Source: Schistocephalus solidus | Lineage: Eukaryota > Platyhelminthes > Cestoda > Diphyllobothriidea > Diphyllobothriidae | Assembly: GCA_017591395.1 (NCBI GenBank) | Contig: WEDG01007142.1 | Coordinates: forward strand, 185,468 to 249,467 | DNA length: 64,000 bases | Direction: 5' to 3' | Shown: piece by piece, positions 1 to 12,900 of the stretch | Layout of the letters: each line of letters begins with the position of its first letter | How positions within the stretch are numbered: position 1 is the first letter of the stretch | Made by a program: the position numbers and the translations under genes | The notes under the pieces: generated by a model | The model's input: only the letters and a program-made list of their open reading frames with translations | What the model was told of the DNA's origin: nothing | The model's database searches: none

Positions 1-1586
1 TGACTAGGTTAGTAAAGTCTAAAAGCGCGAGAACGGCCGCCTGACCCGCACCGTTCGGATCTTCCTGGCACCTCGTGTTAACTCTAGCATCTAGTCCTCA
101 GGTGCGCCAGTAATAGAAATATCGACCCTGCTTTCTGTCCCTCTTGTGAAATTGGGTTTCTTTGACAGTTAAAACTTTATTCCAAACCTCACGCCGACAG
201 TGCATTTCACTTTATCTCCTGTCGACTAATAGGCCGACCCAGGCAAATGGCCCGCGAGAGAACCCAGTTACCTTCGGCGTGATAATTCATTGATTCTTCG
301 TCGTAATCTCTCTGACGCGTTGAAAGATATGACCTGGAGGGCTGCCGGCTGATGAATTAATTCGACCCGCTTTGGGGACTACATAGACCCCTTCTTAGCT
401 TGACCTTTGTGGTACCTTCCGCGTATGTGATGTTCTAGCCTGCATGCGGTAGACGTTAGACGACGACTTTATGTCACTTTGCCCCATTTCATCCCCAGTC
501 GGCTTAACTCGGACTGATTACTGAGAGCGAGATAGAAATGAGGCCAGCGCCTGAACTTGCAGTCCCCATGGCCAACTCTGCGCCATATTCCCTTGTAATA
601 AAACCGCTATGGTTTTAAACTTCTAGGACGCGATTAAATCTGTGGACTGGAGGATTCAAAATGGGCAAGGCAGCGCGGTTCTTAACAGGTAAATGAGTAG
701 GATTGAAGTGGTTCTTTCTTGGTGTGGCTTTAATGGCATTCTCATTCATGTGAGATCAGTGGACAGAGTGTGCTAGTGGGTGTGGACTAGCCACCATCAT
801 GCGCAGAACCAAGCTTACTTCAAATGTTAGCCGCCCAGCATGACTACTATGGAGAAGGATGTGAGATACATTCTCTGCATTTGGACTTTACTATAAAAGA
901 ATTCAAGTAAAATTCAACAATATTCGTGGTATTCTTCGCTTGGTTTCTCTCTTGGTAGTTTCTCTTGGTAGATCAAAAACTGCGACAAATGCAATTGCAC
1001 TTCATACTTCCATCTTTCTTGCACGAGGAAGGTGTCAGTTCGAGCTGCACACATTCAGTGCATCGATTGCTCAAATTAAAATGTCATTTACCTGAAAGTT
1101 CAGATGAACTCTAATTCAAATAGAGGTCGCTGGCAGGATGGTATTTGTAGGATACACATTCTATGTAAGAAATTCCTCCAGTTATCAACGGTTCTCTCAA
1201 TCATCGCAGGCTGTCACATTTGGTTCTAGTTGCTAAGTATCGTGACTTCATCATTTGCTTGTCAAATTTATACCTTCAAGTTTTTTCTCGTTTCTGACGT
1301 TTAGATACAAAAAGGAACCCGATCCGTCAAACAGGCAAAATTCGTATCCCAGTAATCGAGTCTTCCCCTGGTTTTGTTAAAGATGGACGGCACAAAGCCT
1401 TAGCATAGTTCAAGTGCAAAAGATGCCAGCTTGTCATGTAAAAAAAGTAAGGTAATCAATACCCTGAAACTGGTAGTAAAAAGTGCGACAGTAACCGCCG
1501 TAAATTTATGTTGGTGTAGTATTTCGAGAACTTAATTTAAACGCACTGCCTTTGAAATTATAAGCAGATGGACAGAGCAAAAATAC
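1..1586. other. Left-edge stretch, no recognised exon
   Basis: I see no exon, RNA gene or repeat copy that I can name. On the minus strand this is where the next ferritin exon (helices C to E) should lie, but no matching peptide was found by eye. Either the intron after the helix-B exon is longer than 1.5 kb or the gene continues beyond the window. Confidence 0.4.
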
Positions 1587-1737
1587 TTGCATTGATGTTT
1601 TTGAGGATGACTGTGCCAAAGCGCTGATTAATAAATTCGATAAATTCCCGCGCATGCTCCTTCTCCTCCTCAGCGGCCTGGCGGAAGTAGGCGGCAAAAC
1701 CAAATAGGGACTTATCAGCGCGCGAGAAGTAAGCCGC
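1587..1737 (-). CDS. Ferritin, internal exon (end of helix A to helix B)
   Basis: Ferritins form 24-subunit shells that oxidise Fe(II) and store iron. This 151-nt exon follows a polypyrimidine tract ending in TTTTTTTTAG and ends at a GTATTT donor. It reads 50 codons plus one base, starting AAYFSRADKSLFGFAAYF and including EEEKEHAREFIEFINQR. The E-E-x-E-H block matches the ferroxidase-site glutamates 61 and 62 and histidine 65 of animal heavy-chain ferritin, and INQRFG matches the QNQRGG turn after helix B. It joins in phase with the exon at 2743-2873 across an intron of 1005 bp. The ligands of helices C and D are not in view. The ferritin family call is firm from these motifs; heavy-chain-like activity is inferred from the retained iron ligands. 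Confidence 0.88.
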
Positions 1738-2742
1738 CTAAAAAAAAGAGAGTACGAGAAATCCGTTTTAAACCGTTCCAAGTTGTGCGTATTCGTGGAC
1801 ATATTTGTACAACGAGGTGCTTGGCCGGGTACTATGACGAAGCTGCTGATAGTTCACTGCTTATACGTCTGTAAAAACACGTACACATCTACTAAGAAGA
1901 GACCATCAACCTAACCTTGTGCCTTTCTGAAGTTTCACAAAAGTGTTGAGCAGCATTTATTATATTTCGGATAATTTTATAATACTGTTGAGAGGATTAT
2001 GCTCAAAAAGCAAAGTCACAGGAAGTAATTAAGACGCCGGAGATGTGATCAGTGAAACAATAACTTCACCCACTTGACGTTTTGGATTCATGCTCACGTG
2101 CCTCATCAGAAACATCACCAGGTGTCCGTTGCTGATACTGTCTCGGATGCTGGGTTTCAGTAGGAATCAGCACCGTCAGCCGAATAAAGTTATTGTCCCA
2201 GCGTTTATGCCTATTTGTTCTTAACAGAAGGCGTGCTTACTTATTGGAGGGAAATTTCATTGTTGGCTTTGGCAACGATGGGTTCATGTGGCTGCAAGTG
2301 TTACTAAGACTCAGGGGAGGTTGATGATATGCATTTAAGTGTGTTGCCCGGGAGGCAGATAATGTAAACATTGAAAGAGACCGTCCTCTGGCACCGTTTA
2401 AATACGTTTATTTTGTTACTACGATGATATTAGCTCAGTATTTTCATGGCAAGCAACTGAAAATCTCTCATTCTTTATAAGTGGATATTATTTTTGATTT
2501 ATGATGAACCAGTATGGTCTTAGAAAGAAATAAGTGGGGAACCTAAATTCGGACGATCTACTTATTATTTAAAAATCGTGCAGTGTTCATGCTGCTATGC
2601 TTGCTAAACATTCTAATTAAGCGTCCCTTAACATTAAAATGAGTAGGAATTTCGTGTATTAGTTGATGATTTGATAATAAAAGCGTAGAATATAGATAAC
2701 ATAGAAAAGAGGATACTGCCTAGTGTGGAAAGGTTGGCTTAC

Positions 2743-2873
2743 CATCTTCTCGTAAAGGTAGAAAGCCTCGTACTCAAGCGTAATCTGATCGTTGAGTTGC
2801 ATTTCAAGCTCTGACGCCAACATAAAAGGCGCATTGCCAGGCTGCGAATCTCGTGCTGGGCATACATTGGCGA
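2743..2873 (-). CDS. Ferritin, upstream exon (helix A)
   Basis: This 131-nt exon lies between a TTTTCCAG acceptor and an ATG|GTAAGC donor. It starts with two bases of a split codon, then 43 codons, ending in LNDQITLEYEAFYLYEKM. This matches ferritin helix A: the Glu of I-x-L-E corresponds to the iron ligand Glu27 and the Tyr of Y-L-Y to Tyr34. The next exon (1737-1587) continues directly with AAYFSRADKS, as ferritins do. Upstream of helix A the exon encodes about 24 residues (ANVCPARDSQPGNAPF and following), longer and more divergent than the usual short N-terminus. The start codon must be in a further upstream exon, which I did not find. A secreted form is possible but not shown. Confidence 0.85.
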
Positions 2874-5800
2874 CTGGAAAATCCCAAAAAGTAAAGGAAA
2901 ATCAAATTAGGTTCCAATACTACCAGCTAAGTTAACTTTTTTGAGAAAAATGTCCCTTCCAATTTATATTTTTCCAGATAAATAATCGAAGGTTGCTTAT
3001 CTTACTACCGCATAGGGGGGTGTACTAAAAGAACGGCTGGTAAGGTCTGCGCTGCAAGATTTATGTGTTTACAAACTGGACGACTTGTTGATCAAAGAAT
3101 TGAAGAGTTTCAGCTAAACATAAAAATGCGCCAAGGTTTGAGAAAAAGTGGCCTTCACACATCTTAGGGCAGAACACTGAAAATGTACAATTAGTTCATC
3201 CGAATTGTTATCTTTTGACCAGTAGTATGTACCAGACAACCTCGTTGTCTCTTTCGCAGATACAATGGTGCACGAAACAAAAAGACCTTTTCAAACTTAT
3301 ATTTCAAATGTTGGTAGTAAGTACATTTATGCGCTCCAGCATTTAAGCCTCTAATATCTGCGAGAATTAGATGACTGTGACTCTCTAAATGCCTTATCAA
3401 TAGAATTCGCTCAAATCCGAACGCCAAAATCTGCTACCGAACGCCAATTCCGATCCCAAACCCAAGAGTAGACACACCTCTAACCCTAATTTCAACCGTA
3501 AACTGGACGCGGTAAAATATCCGAACCGATGGTAGGAGGCAGTGAAGACGGAGAGAACCTCTTACAGCGGAGTTTTTACGATGTTTTCCTTATTGGAAAG
3601 CTGCGCACTATCGACTGCCTTGCATTTAAACGCACATGTGTATAATTTTATCTGTCCATGCAAAGCAGAACATGAACTCTTTAGTGTACACAATGCAAAC
3701 ATATCCCTTTGGTTTTCGTTCTTTTTATTAACTTTATGCAGGGTTCCTTGTCCTTTAGTGGGCATTCAGTAGTCATTTGTGTTAAACAGAGAAGGACAGG
3801 TATGCTTTTAGTTTTATGTGACCTCAAAGATGTGTGGATCGACTGCCGTTGCTGGGAGGAAGAAGGGATGCGCACGCAAGGACATTCGTGTTATTTCAAA
3901 AATTTAGTGCGAGAGAGAGAGAGCCGAAAATCACTTTGGAATTGCACTATGTGAGTAGTCAGCCACTGGGCTTCAAGCTTCTTTCTGGGTTAAGTTATGT
4001 GGCTTGGCCTGGTACTCATAAATTTGGAAATATAACAGTTTAGCAGACGGAAATTGTTGATGGCGCCTAGAAGTTCGTAGTCAGTAATTTTAGTGATACG
4101 ATCAAAGTTATTAAAGCATTAGTACTATTTTGATGTTCACACTTTAGAGATATACACATACATATACTGAAGTTTAGACGTCCCAATACGTAAAATTTGA
4201 TGCCAAGTCACTTGTGTGGGAACGGTGGCAAAAGTTATTCCGTAAATGTTTGACTTCGCTTCCTGAGTTTGTCGTCAGGCGTAGGTTAAATGGGCAAAAC
4301 AGTTAAAATCTTAAACATGGATAACAATCAAAAGTTTTTGACTATTTTAATAAGAATAAAGTCTTCTATAAGTTCCCATGTGATATCTGCGACGCAAGCT
4401 ATTATGGGTAAACGAAAATCTACCTCCAAACGCATTCAAAAACGTCACTTAGCAGTAGGAAGTAGACATGCCTACCCTAGATATCGCTTGCGCTTGCGAT
4501 AGAGCGTGTACGAATGGCATCTGCCCTTTCAAGAAAGACTGAGTCGCCTCGAGAGAATGTACTCGATTGACTCATACATCAATCGGTGCAGTGATTCACA
4601 TACTGCGTACACAAATCTCAAGGAGAAATTATAAAATTGGCAGCCCACCCAAACAGGATGGTCACATGTACATACTACTTATTGGCACTAACGCCAATAG
4701 GCACGGTTACAAGGTTAGCTGTTTACGCATGCATTTTAGTTCGTCGACGAGCTGAAGAACTTGCCTCAAAATTTACAAAAAAAGGCTCATCACTGTTCCC
4801 AAATAAATTGTCTGGCTTAAGCTTACGGAGGTAGCGTTTTGTATGGCTTTCATTAAATGGAAACAATATTTAAAAATTTTTCTTTGTTTCTTTTTTCTAC
4901 TTAAATCGTTTGTTGCATGAAGATGACTTTCTTTATACTAGTCACTTGTGAAAGTTATTTGTCAGAAAGTGTTTCTTAAAGTGCGAAGTTATGCATCTTA
5001 GTATGGCTGATCTTTTGTTTATTTTGGTTAGAAAAGCCATAGTGCCAGTCTAATACGTTTAGGTCTTGGTCGAGGCGTTTCACTAAGAATATTGTGGCTA
5101 TCTGATAGCGGCCATGCGATGCTGGTTAGAGCAGTTACTTTGTAGGCAAAATGCCTTATGGCGCCAAAAACATTGGCTACCGCATAAATTTAAACAAGGG
5201 GAAGGATAAAAAGGGTTAATTTTGTGAGTTCGAACGATGCATCATGAAAGGCACCCGACAGTCTTCTTTTTAAAAGCATTATTTCGTGTTTTGTTCGATA
5301 ACTACTCACGTATGTGTCAGATTTGATCATTTAATGAAAACTTGGGTGAACCGACACCTTGCAGCCGCACCTTGCTCTATAGAGCCTTTTAGACTAAAAT
5401 GTATGATAAAGCCATTAACTGGCGATTCAGTGAACACAGGCGCAGCAAATGCATCAGTCAAGACCAATGGGTAGGAAGACTATAGTGCTACATTTGGAAG
5501 ATCAGTCAGGTGCTGATGTGGTGTTCAGAAAAGTACAAGAAATCTGGCCTATGCCTGCAATTTCGGTGTGCAAGCAACTGTGAGGGGTTTTAAGAAGATA
5601 TATTTAACCTAATTAACACTAATTTTATATTTTATTAAACAATTTCTGCCATGATAGAAAATTCAGAAACAGTAATTAAGCGGAAAGGGAGTTTTACGAG
5701 ATGGCTCGTTCAGTATTTCAAGGTTGGATGCAGGTAAATCAGGCAAAGAGGTCTCCAAAGTACCATGTTCAAGTAATTGTTCACATAATTTATCGAACGC

Positions 5801-8149
5801 CTCAACCTTTCGGATGCCTCACACTTGCGTAGTAATAGTTCTTTGTAGTGCTTTCTTTTAAGCACTGCTAAACTGTCGTCCTGTTACTTAGAGCCCCTAT
5901 GGGTTCCTAGTTTCGACATAATATACAGGTTATGCTTGAAAGGGAGGCTAATACTTTCTGACTATCTACAATGGTATTAAAGCAAGCTTCAGGTAAATTT
6001 TGTCTAAATGCATAAAAAAGTATAAAATTGGGACCTACGTGCAGTTAAGGCAAGCAGCTTTATGTATGCATCCATGGCGGACTATCACAAATCGGCCAGG
6101 TTTCGGTAAGTTATAAGTGCGGACAACCCTTGGCCGAAATATATACACAGAGATCTTACTAGGTTGGGCTTGGCGGCCTTTCACGCATGACGGATACGAT
6201 GGTCAAAGTTGTTTACATTCCATCCTCAGGTTAACTCTCGCACGCGGTGTTATTGGACAACGAAAGGTGTGCGTCTCCAGAACGGCACTGGAATGTGCAC
6301 AGCATGGCAAAATGAATTTTTATGGTTAAAAGAACATTTGAGACAGCTGCCGTTCAACATCGATTAATAGTCCACAAAATCGTTATCTCAGTACACTTGG
6401 GTCGGTAAATGCTGTATATTTTACCTTCTACAGAGAAGTTCTTTATGAAAAAATCAGCAGCGGAGAGTCAAGCCGATAGTCTCAGTGACCGAGTATAGAA
6501 AGAATGGTGCAAGATCTCCGAAGAAGTATTTTTAGAGATATGAAGCATTATAAAGTAGCATTTGTATAGATCATTCTCTATCTAGGTACACCAAAATCGA
6601 GTAACTTTGGTTCAGCCGCTATTAACTGACTCTTATATCCTGAAAAATAGATTTTCTAACCCGCTTCTACCTGTCTTGGCTGTAAGATTAAGGTTGGGTA
6701 AGGAATTTCTGTCCTACATCGCTACTATACAGAGATTAGTGGAATCAGGCATTTCATAGAGGTTGGAAATATTTTGCATAATGCTCGCACAACCGACTGA
6801 GCTACTTGAAGGTAACTTGCTTAAAATAATTGTCCTTTTCTAAACCAATGGTTTTTTGAGTGAGGTCACAATGAGAAACTGTTCTACTGAGCACTGTTTC
6901 TTGCTTTAGGCGCAACCAGTAAATAGATGGCAGTCTGTTAGACGCGAGAGAAAGCTATCCGAGGATTATTGTTGACATAGAAAGGTTTGCTCGAGCAAAA
7001 TGCAACATCACGAACTCAAATCAGTAGAAGAGGACCCCGGCTGGAAGAAATGCCTTTGTAAAGAGCACCGGAGCAGTTACTGACTGAAAACCCAGTCAAA
7101 TACGCGTGTGACCTGCTAGTCCTTTGTGCGTACGCCAAGGTCAAGTTACGTGAGCACTCGGTGGGTGCCGCCAGAGGTCGTGACGAGAGGATTGTCCTGG
7201 AAGATCGTAGAGCATTTGGTGTGCACGTGCAGGGACTGATGGATGCGGGTGGACAAGGCCGGCGTCAAACATGGGTCCTCGCGCGAGTTCATTCGTAGAC
7301 CGTAGGGCTTTCACTGCTCCTCAACTAGTAGTGCGGACAAATTTTCCTTGGAGCTAACGTATTAATTATGCAGATGGCAGACTCTTTAGCTATTTTTTAT
7401 TAGCTGGCAGTTGCTTGTCATAATCCTCATCTTTATCAAGAAGGTCAAAATTTCAGTATGGATCTTCACTGTAGGGAACAATCATTGATTAAGACGAAAG
7501 CGGGGCTCCATGGCCAAGTGATTTGACGAGTGATAAATACAGATCTTTTACATCCATAGTACTCATAACCTCCAAAGTCGCTAGGTATTGTCCGAATAGA
7601 CGGAACGGCTAGCAGTCACGTAAGGTTCCCCTATATTATAAATGTATTTTTCTGACGTGAACAAAAGTATTATCGGGTCTGCATAAAAAACTTCTTCGTG
7701 TATGGACTATTTTTATAAGCCTGGAAGATAAAAGTGGGCATTCAATCGTAAAAGGGAAAAAAGATGGCAAGTAATTCGGTTTCTATGTATTCGCAGGTTC
7801 ATCACTATGTGTGACTTGACAAACGTGAAAAGGTCAAAGGTCAAGCGAATAAGAGGGTCCTATTCAAACTTTCACTTTAACTTTTGTTTTCGATCATCCG
7901 GAGACCTATGGATCTTACTATTGGTTCCCCATGCGCTTGCGAACCTTCCTCTGAACTTCCTTGGTCACTGTGTCTCTGGGGGCAGAGCGTTGTGCAAAGT
8001 TTGGAAACGCAATCGGGATCGGGAACCTAGCACAAAAGGACAACCTCCACCAACCATTGTCTGGCCCTTCTTACAGCCTACGTAGCCCCTGGATGTAGTT
8101 CAATGAATGGAGATTATAGGCCAAACGTGACTACGGACACATACCTGAT
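2874..8149. other. Gene-poor stretch with no recognised feature
   Basis: Only short chance frames on both strands. The missing first ferritin exon should lie here or further right on the minus strand. No retroelement protein, tRNA-like head or long repeat was recognised. A frame of about 70 codons at roughly 7080-7290 (plus) has no start or family match and is not called. Confidence 0.4.
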
Positions 8150-8405
8150 CAATAATGGAGAGGCGCTCACTGACCAAGTTGCGGAACATCCTTGTCCCAT
8201 TGTGCCTGGGGCTCTCACAGATAGTCAAATAGAAACTAGTAATATACAAATATAATGCAGTACCAACAAACATAAGGGAGACCGGATTTGCCATTTCTGG
8301 CCTATTAGCAGTCATCAGCCAGTCATACCAAATCCCACGTGTGGACAACCTGGGATTCAAACCCGGGACCTTTTTTATTGAACCGAACGCTCTACCGGTG
8401 AGCTA
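8150..8405 (-). mobile_element. tRNA-derived SINE copy
   Basis: Read on the minus strand from 8405, the sequence starts CCGTAGCTCACCGGTAGAGC, which is the D-arm/A-box region of a tRNA, and reaches GGTTTGAATCC, a B box, some 30 bases later. These are the two parts of an internal RNA polymerase III promoter. The body that follows (CTGATGACTGCTAATAGGCC and on) recurs on the minus strand at about 21130-21290 and on the plus strand at 8599-8665, so this is a dispersed family and not a single tRNA gene. The anticodon arm is not convincing. The distal part (8150-8218) is repeated at about 8438-8508 in the same orientation. Confidence 0.55.
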
Positions 8406-8437
8406 CGGACTCGCTTCCATGTCGGTTGTGATCGGGA

Positions 8438-8508
8438 ATAAAAATGATGGAGTGGTGCTCACCAGGCAAGTTACGAACATGCTTCATCCGTGGTGCCCTG
8501 AGGCTCAA
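8438..8508 (-). repeat. Second copy of the SINE distal region
   Basis: About 70 bases here align with 8150-8218 in the same orientation, sharing for example the segments around GCTCAC and GGCTC. It is probably the 3' part of another decayed SINE copy lying next to the one at 8150-8405. Confidence 0.4.
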
Positions 8509-8598
8509 CCTAGCAGGCAGTCTCATAGCGTCTAGGCTTGAACTGGGTAAGGGCGAGGGCTCTAAATTGAGCAAAATCCATAACTTGATCAGTATGAC

Positions 8599-8665
8599 GG
8601 ACTGATGGCTACTAAGCCAGAAATAGCCATTCCAGTCTCCTTTGTCTTTGTCGATACTGCATCAT
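8599..8665 (+). mobile_element. SINE body fragment, opposite orientation
   Basis: The plus strand here (CTGATGGCTACTAAGCCAGA and on) matches the minus-strand body of the SINE at 8405-8230. The tRNA-like head is not recognisable upstream, so this is a fragment or a very diverged copy. Confidence 0.45.
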
Positions 8666-9339
8666 ATGTGCAATCTTGATCGTTATAAGGTGCAGTCATA
8701 AAGACCGGCGCATCGGCCACTATCCTTGCCGATGAGGAAGAAGACTGGCCAGGTTGACTTTGAAGGTGGCTGCTCCCGTCTCTACAGCAGTTGCCAATGT
8801 CTTTCGACCTCACATGAAGTCATCTCAAGTCTCGGGTTTGATTTGGAGCAGTTCAAATGAGGTCTTAAAAGTGTCCTTATAGCTACATATTTATCATCCT
8901 TGTTTGCGACCACCCGAAACTTCGTTTTTGTAGAATACCTGCTTTGTAGGCAATTGTTGAAGTGATTGCAGTTCTATCTGCCTCAGCAAAACGTTGAAAT
9001 TGAGGACACCGGTTCTTATTAGTGTCTGCGATACTTTCCTTCAGCTATATTTTCAGTTTTCTTCCCAGTTAGCTACGTTAGAAATGATTGAGATCGCTTG
9101 CATGGCCTTTATAGACAGCTTTTAATGGAGAAGGATGTCACGTCGGTCCCAAACAAAGTGCTTAACCGACCGAAACTAAGACTGGCTTTGGAGATCCGAT
9201 TTGTGTGTTCAATGCCGATCTTGATAATTCACTAATGTGTACTCACAAGGTACATGGTATAGCTATATACAACTAGTAACAGATTTCCGACAAGGACAAG
9301 GGAAAATAAAAAAACCATACCAGCGACGTTTTTAGCACC

Positions 9340-9402
9340 CATTTTTTGAACCTAGGATATTGCATAAATGAGTCCAATGCTCAATCATTGAGCCACGGGA
9401 CT
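9340..9402 (-). mobile_element. tRNA-like SINE head fragment
   Basis: On the minus strand from 9402 the sequence reads CGTGGCTCAATGATTGAGCA (A-box-like) and then CCTAGGTTCAAA (B-box-like, imperfect). It resembles the heads of the other SINE copies but lacks the shared body, so it may be a truncated SINE or a decayed tRNA gene. Confidence 0.35.
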
Positions 9403-12400
9403 TTGTCCAGTTTATATGTATGTGTGCAGATTTGTCACATAAACGGGTCGCGGGGTTAATGCGCTGAACCAACTCGAGGGTTAGATCAGAGCACGGCAGG
9501 CTTCATTATCGATGCGCTACCATGGAAAATTACGCACATTGAGGGGATGACATGCGTAGATGTAGGCCCACGCCACTCCAGCCAGCGATACCCGATCCCC
9601 CTTCAGTCTACTTGGCTCTGTTTGACACCAGGTACCTTTGGGTGAGGGAAGAGAGTGTGTGGTAGATTAAACGTAAGTTGACTACCATTAGAAACTAATT
9701 TTGGCGCGCGTCACCGTCCACGCATCCACAATGTTGTGAGGTCGCGGTGAAATTCTCGGTAACCACCGTCAGGAGGTAACCTGTCTCATGAAAGATTAAA
9801 TTGAATTCGGAACGGAGATTTCGGTTTGGAGGGATTACTTAGCCGGGTTTGGATCATTGACCATCATTAATTATAATCTCAAGATATTTTTATCAACCCA
9901 GGGTGCAGACTTCTGAATGCGCATTTTTCCGACTGCTTGTAGGAATCCTTAGATAAAAAAGACTGTCAGGATACTACGCATTTTTTCAATGGATTTTAGG
10001 TATCCTTATAAATTCCCATGTATCCTATATTTTAATTTATTTTACAGGAAACCGCTTCTCTGGGGGTTGAAAAGCATTTGTTTAATTCGAAATGTACCTT
10101 TTTTCAACGAAATAAAGGAAAATTTTGCGCATGCATTCTATAAGGTCTATGTGAATTCATAAGAACACCGTACTGCATACGGCTTAAGTATTCATTTTCA
10201 GTGAGATGGCTTTTCGTAAGCGGTCCGAAAGATGCGCATAGGAATGCTCACATCCTGATCTGACTAAAATATCTTTGAACTATGATTTATGATGACAGTT
10301 CGGTCCTTGGTACCGGCGGCGTCCACAGCAGGGTGGGCACCAGGTGAGCGCACGATAATCAATATTACATCTTTAAGCAAGCTCTAAGGTCAGAATCTCA
10401 GTTAATATTTTATGAGATGCATAGGAGAACCTAGGTTGGATACGCATGTAGCCTTATAGCGATCCGGATCCGACAGAGGCGCTACTTTCAACTCTATCGC
10501 ATTAACCCCTACCGGAATGGACTAAGAAAATTAAAGTCAAGATGATGTAAACAGGATTAAGCGTCAGTGGAGAAAACTAAGTTCAGTGCCGGTGCGCTCG
10601 ATGGAGGCCGTCTTCCAAACGCCGGTCCCATCATCTCCCGCTTCGCCACTGCGTAAATTGGCGAGATAAAACTCTCTTACTAACGCTACGTTAGCGTGAT
10701 CGTCACCACCCCTCCCACTCCATAGACGGGCTGTGGGGTGCGGTACGATACTCGAGGATGGAAACTGGTTTGCCATTGAAACGTCCGGAAAACAAACCCA
10801 TGGGTCCCGAGACTGCGTGCGGCTCTCCTAGCTGTGCTGTCTCTTAAATTGAATCTTATTTTACTTCGCGTACTCAATTCACTCCACCTGGCGAGCGTAC
10901 AGGTACTGTTTTTCTCAGTTACTGTGTATTCCTTCTAGGTTCCATTTTACGCCCTCACATCTTCTTCCACGCTGATGACTTGAGATCGACAAATGACCAT
11001 CTGTATGGCACGTATGCTGACTATATGGTTGTTTTTCACCCCCTTAAAAAATAGAAACATCTACACTTTCTGAAGGACAGTCTGGACCAATTATCAGCAC
11101 CGTCGTTGGCAAATGGTCTCTTACTAAATACTCAGAAATCAGTTCAGGATGTTTTCCGACAGGGACCCTTTCCTACTCCTGAATCCTTGGACATTATTCT
11201 CAACGAGGTGTTCTCTTTTCAGTACTTTGTTTTACTCTGACGTCACATTTCTCGTTCTTCCTTCATACTGAAACCCTTTTCGCTAAAATTTGCAAACTTT
11301 TATTGACTTCGTCGTTTGCGTTACTGTCACGCACCTCAACCCCTAATCTGGAGATGTAGATATGCCTGGATTTTCCCCTCATTCTTTATTCTTTCTCCTG
11401 TTATTTTTCCTGTTTGGCTTAAAAAAGATATGCTGATCTAAAAACGTATCCTCCGAATGCTCAGTTCGGCTGCTGGTGTTTCTTGTGTCGTTTTAGTTGG
11501 TATGATAATAAAATGACATTTTGCAACCGTCAAGCAATTCGCGGAAAGAAATCCGGTTTGCTCTATTTACTGCGAAATCTTTCCGTTGTATACGCCAAGG
11601 CTTCCGACATATATTTTGTCGTATTGCCATTACTATCACGATACCTTACATATAAATAGAAAAAAATACAAAAACTGAGACTTGAACTGTGCCCCTAACA
11701 GATATAAGATTTGATGTAAACCACTTGCGTAATTTGTTGACTTAACGTTCTACCCTTTTTTGGCTTCTGGGGTATATTATCTTGGAGAGTGGTGGGAAGA
11801 CTGACAGGAATTATGAGACGAATTCATCCTTAGTTCATCAGATCCTATACTTTGGAGCGGATGCCTGAGGCCTCGACCTCTATCACTTTTGAATTTCTGG
11901 TGCGTGCAACTTTAAAGGGCAGCTTGTCCGCAAGGACCGTACTCATTAACGAAAATAACATACTCTTGGACTGAATTATAGTGAAAAGGATTTGTGCAGC
12001 ATCGTACTTTCTTCCTCCTTTGTGCTTATAAGCTTTCAGTGCCATTCAACAGACTAGCAATGCACCTTTGTTCTCTCCTGCTTCGCTACCGAGCGGACAT
12101 TCACCGGGTGTCTTCGAGTTAGGTTTCTCGCCTACAGACGTCACCATTTGCACACGCACCCCACCCCATGCCACGCCAACCTCACCGACTTTTCAGACGC
12201 GCTGATATGACAGTACGAGCCGGTACCAGCCGTGTCAACCTACCTGCTTCTCACCTTTGGTACGTGCATCGCAGACGTATGGGCACATCCTCACCAGCAA
12301 AGGTGTCAATGCTACAAATAATTCAATGTATGCGTACCTGGACGCAAAAACTAAACTCTCAATCCCACACATTTATAAATCAGTGGGCAGCAAAGGCAAG

Positions 12401-12900
12401 TCCTCTCTCTCTCTCTCTCTCTTAAATTTTATCTCAGCTATGTTCATTCTTTATTGGCAAACCCTGGCACTGGCATCACTACCAATGCACCATCAAATGA
12501 AAAAGAATCACAGGTAAACCGCGTTCATCTTGCTTTTTATGTTAACCAGCAGGCATTGCAGTACGGAACATGCCTCAGGTTTGGATCGTTACGGTAATCA
12601 ACAAGCACTCCAACAGAGTATTTTGGCCATTCGATCGTCGTTGCCGCATGATCTTTACTTTGTGCCCCACGACACGGTGGGCGCAGCAACGATGGTTTCC
12701 GCATGAATAAGGTAATATTATACTTACAAAGCATCGATTACGTTTTTGTCTTGCCTTGCTCGTTAAAGTCTAGTTTCAGATTAGAATAGAGGAGTCCAGA
12801 TGCAAGATCTAGCGCAGTATCTCGCAAGGCCAAGAAGCGTGGCTGTGAGTGCCATTCGCGTCTGGTTCATGCATAATGGACCATATGATAGTTCATATGA
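9403..12900. other. No recognised gene; short CT microsatellite
   Basis: I see no exon that I can assign to a family. A (CT)n tract lies at about 12401-12422. Around 11680-11755 the minus strand has a weak tRNA-like A/B-box arrangement that I did not trust. Just before the next element, CATATGATAGTT occurs twice in tandem (about 12890). Confidence 0.4.

Noticed and set aside
1506..1802. 98-codon minus-strand frame overlapping the ferritin exon
   Set aside because: It is a different frame from the ferritin exon; the real product reads through the frame giving EEEKEHARE.
3465..3505. CTAACCCTAA-like bases suggesting telomere repeats
   Set aside because: Only a single partial unit is present; no tandem array.
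5100..5170. tRNA-like A-box segment (GCTGGTTAGAGCA)
   Set aside because: No B box at the expected distance and no body shared with the SINEs.
7080..7290. Open plus-strand stretch of about 70 codons in GC-richer sequence
   Set aside because: No start, no clear splice sites and no family resemblance; could be chance.
10564..10877. Two overlapping minus-strand frames in GC-rich sequence
   Set aside because: No protein family resemblance and no repeat partner in the window.
11680..11755. Weak tRNA-like pattern on the minus strand
   Set aside because: The B-box-like GTTCAAGTC is present but the A box is poor, and no repeat copy was found.
12168..12517. Two overlapping plus-strand frames near the CT microsatellite
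   Set aside because: The SLSLSL end is just the translated CT repeat; the rest is unrecognised.
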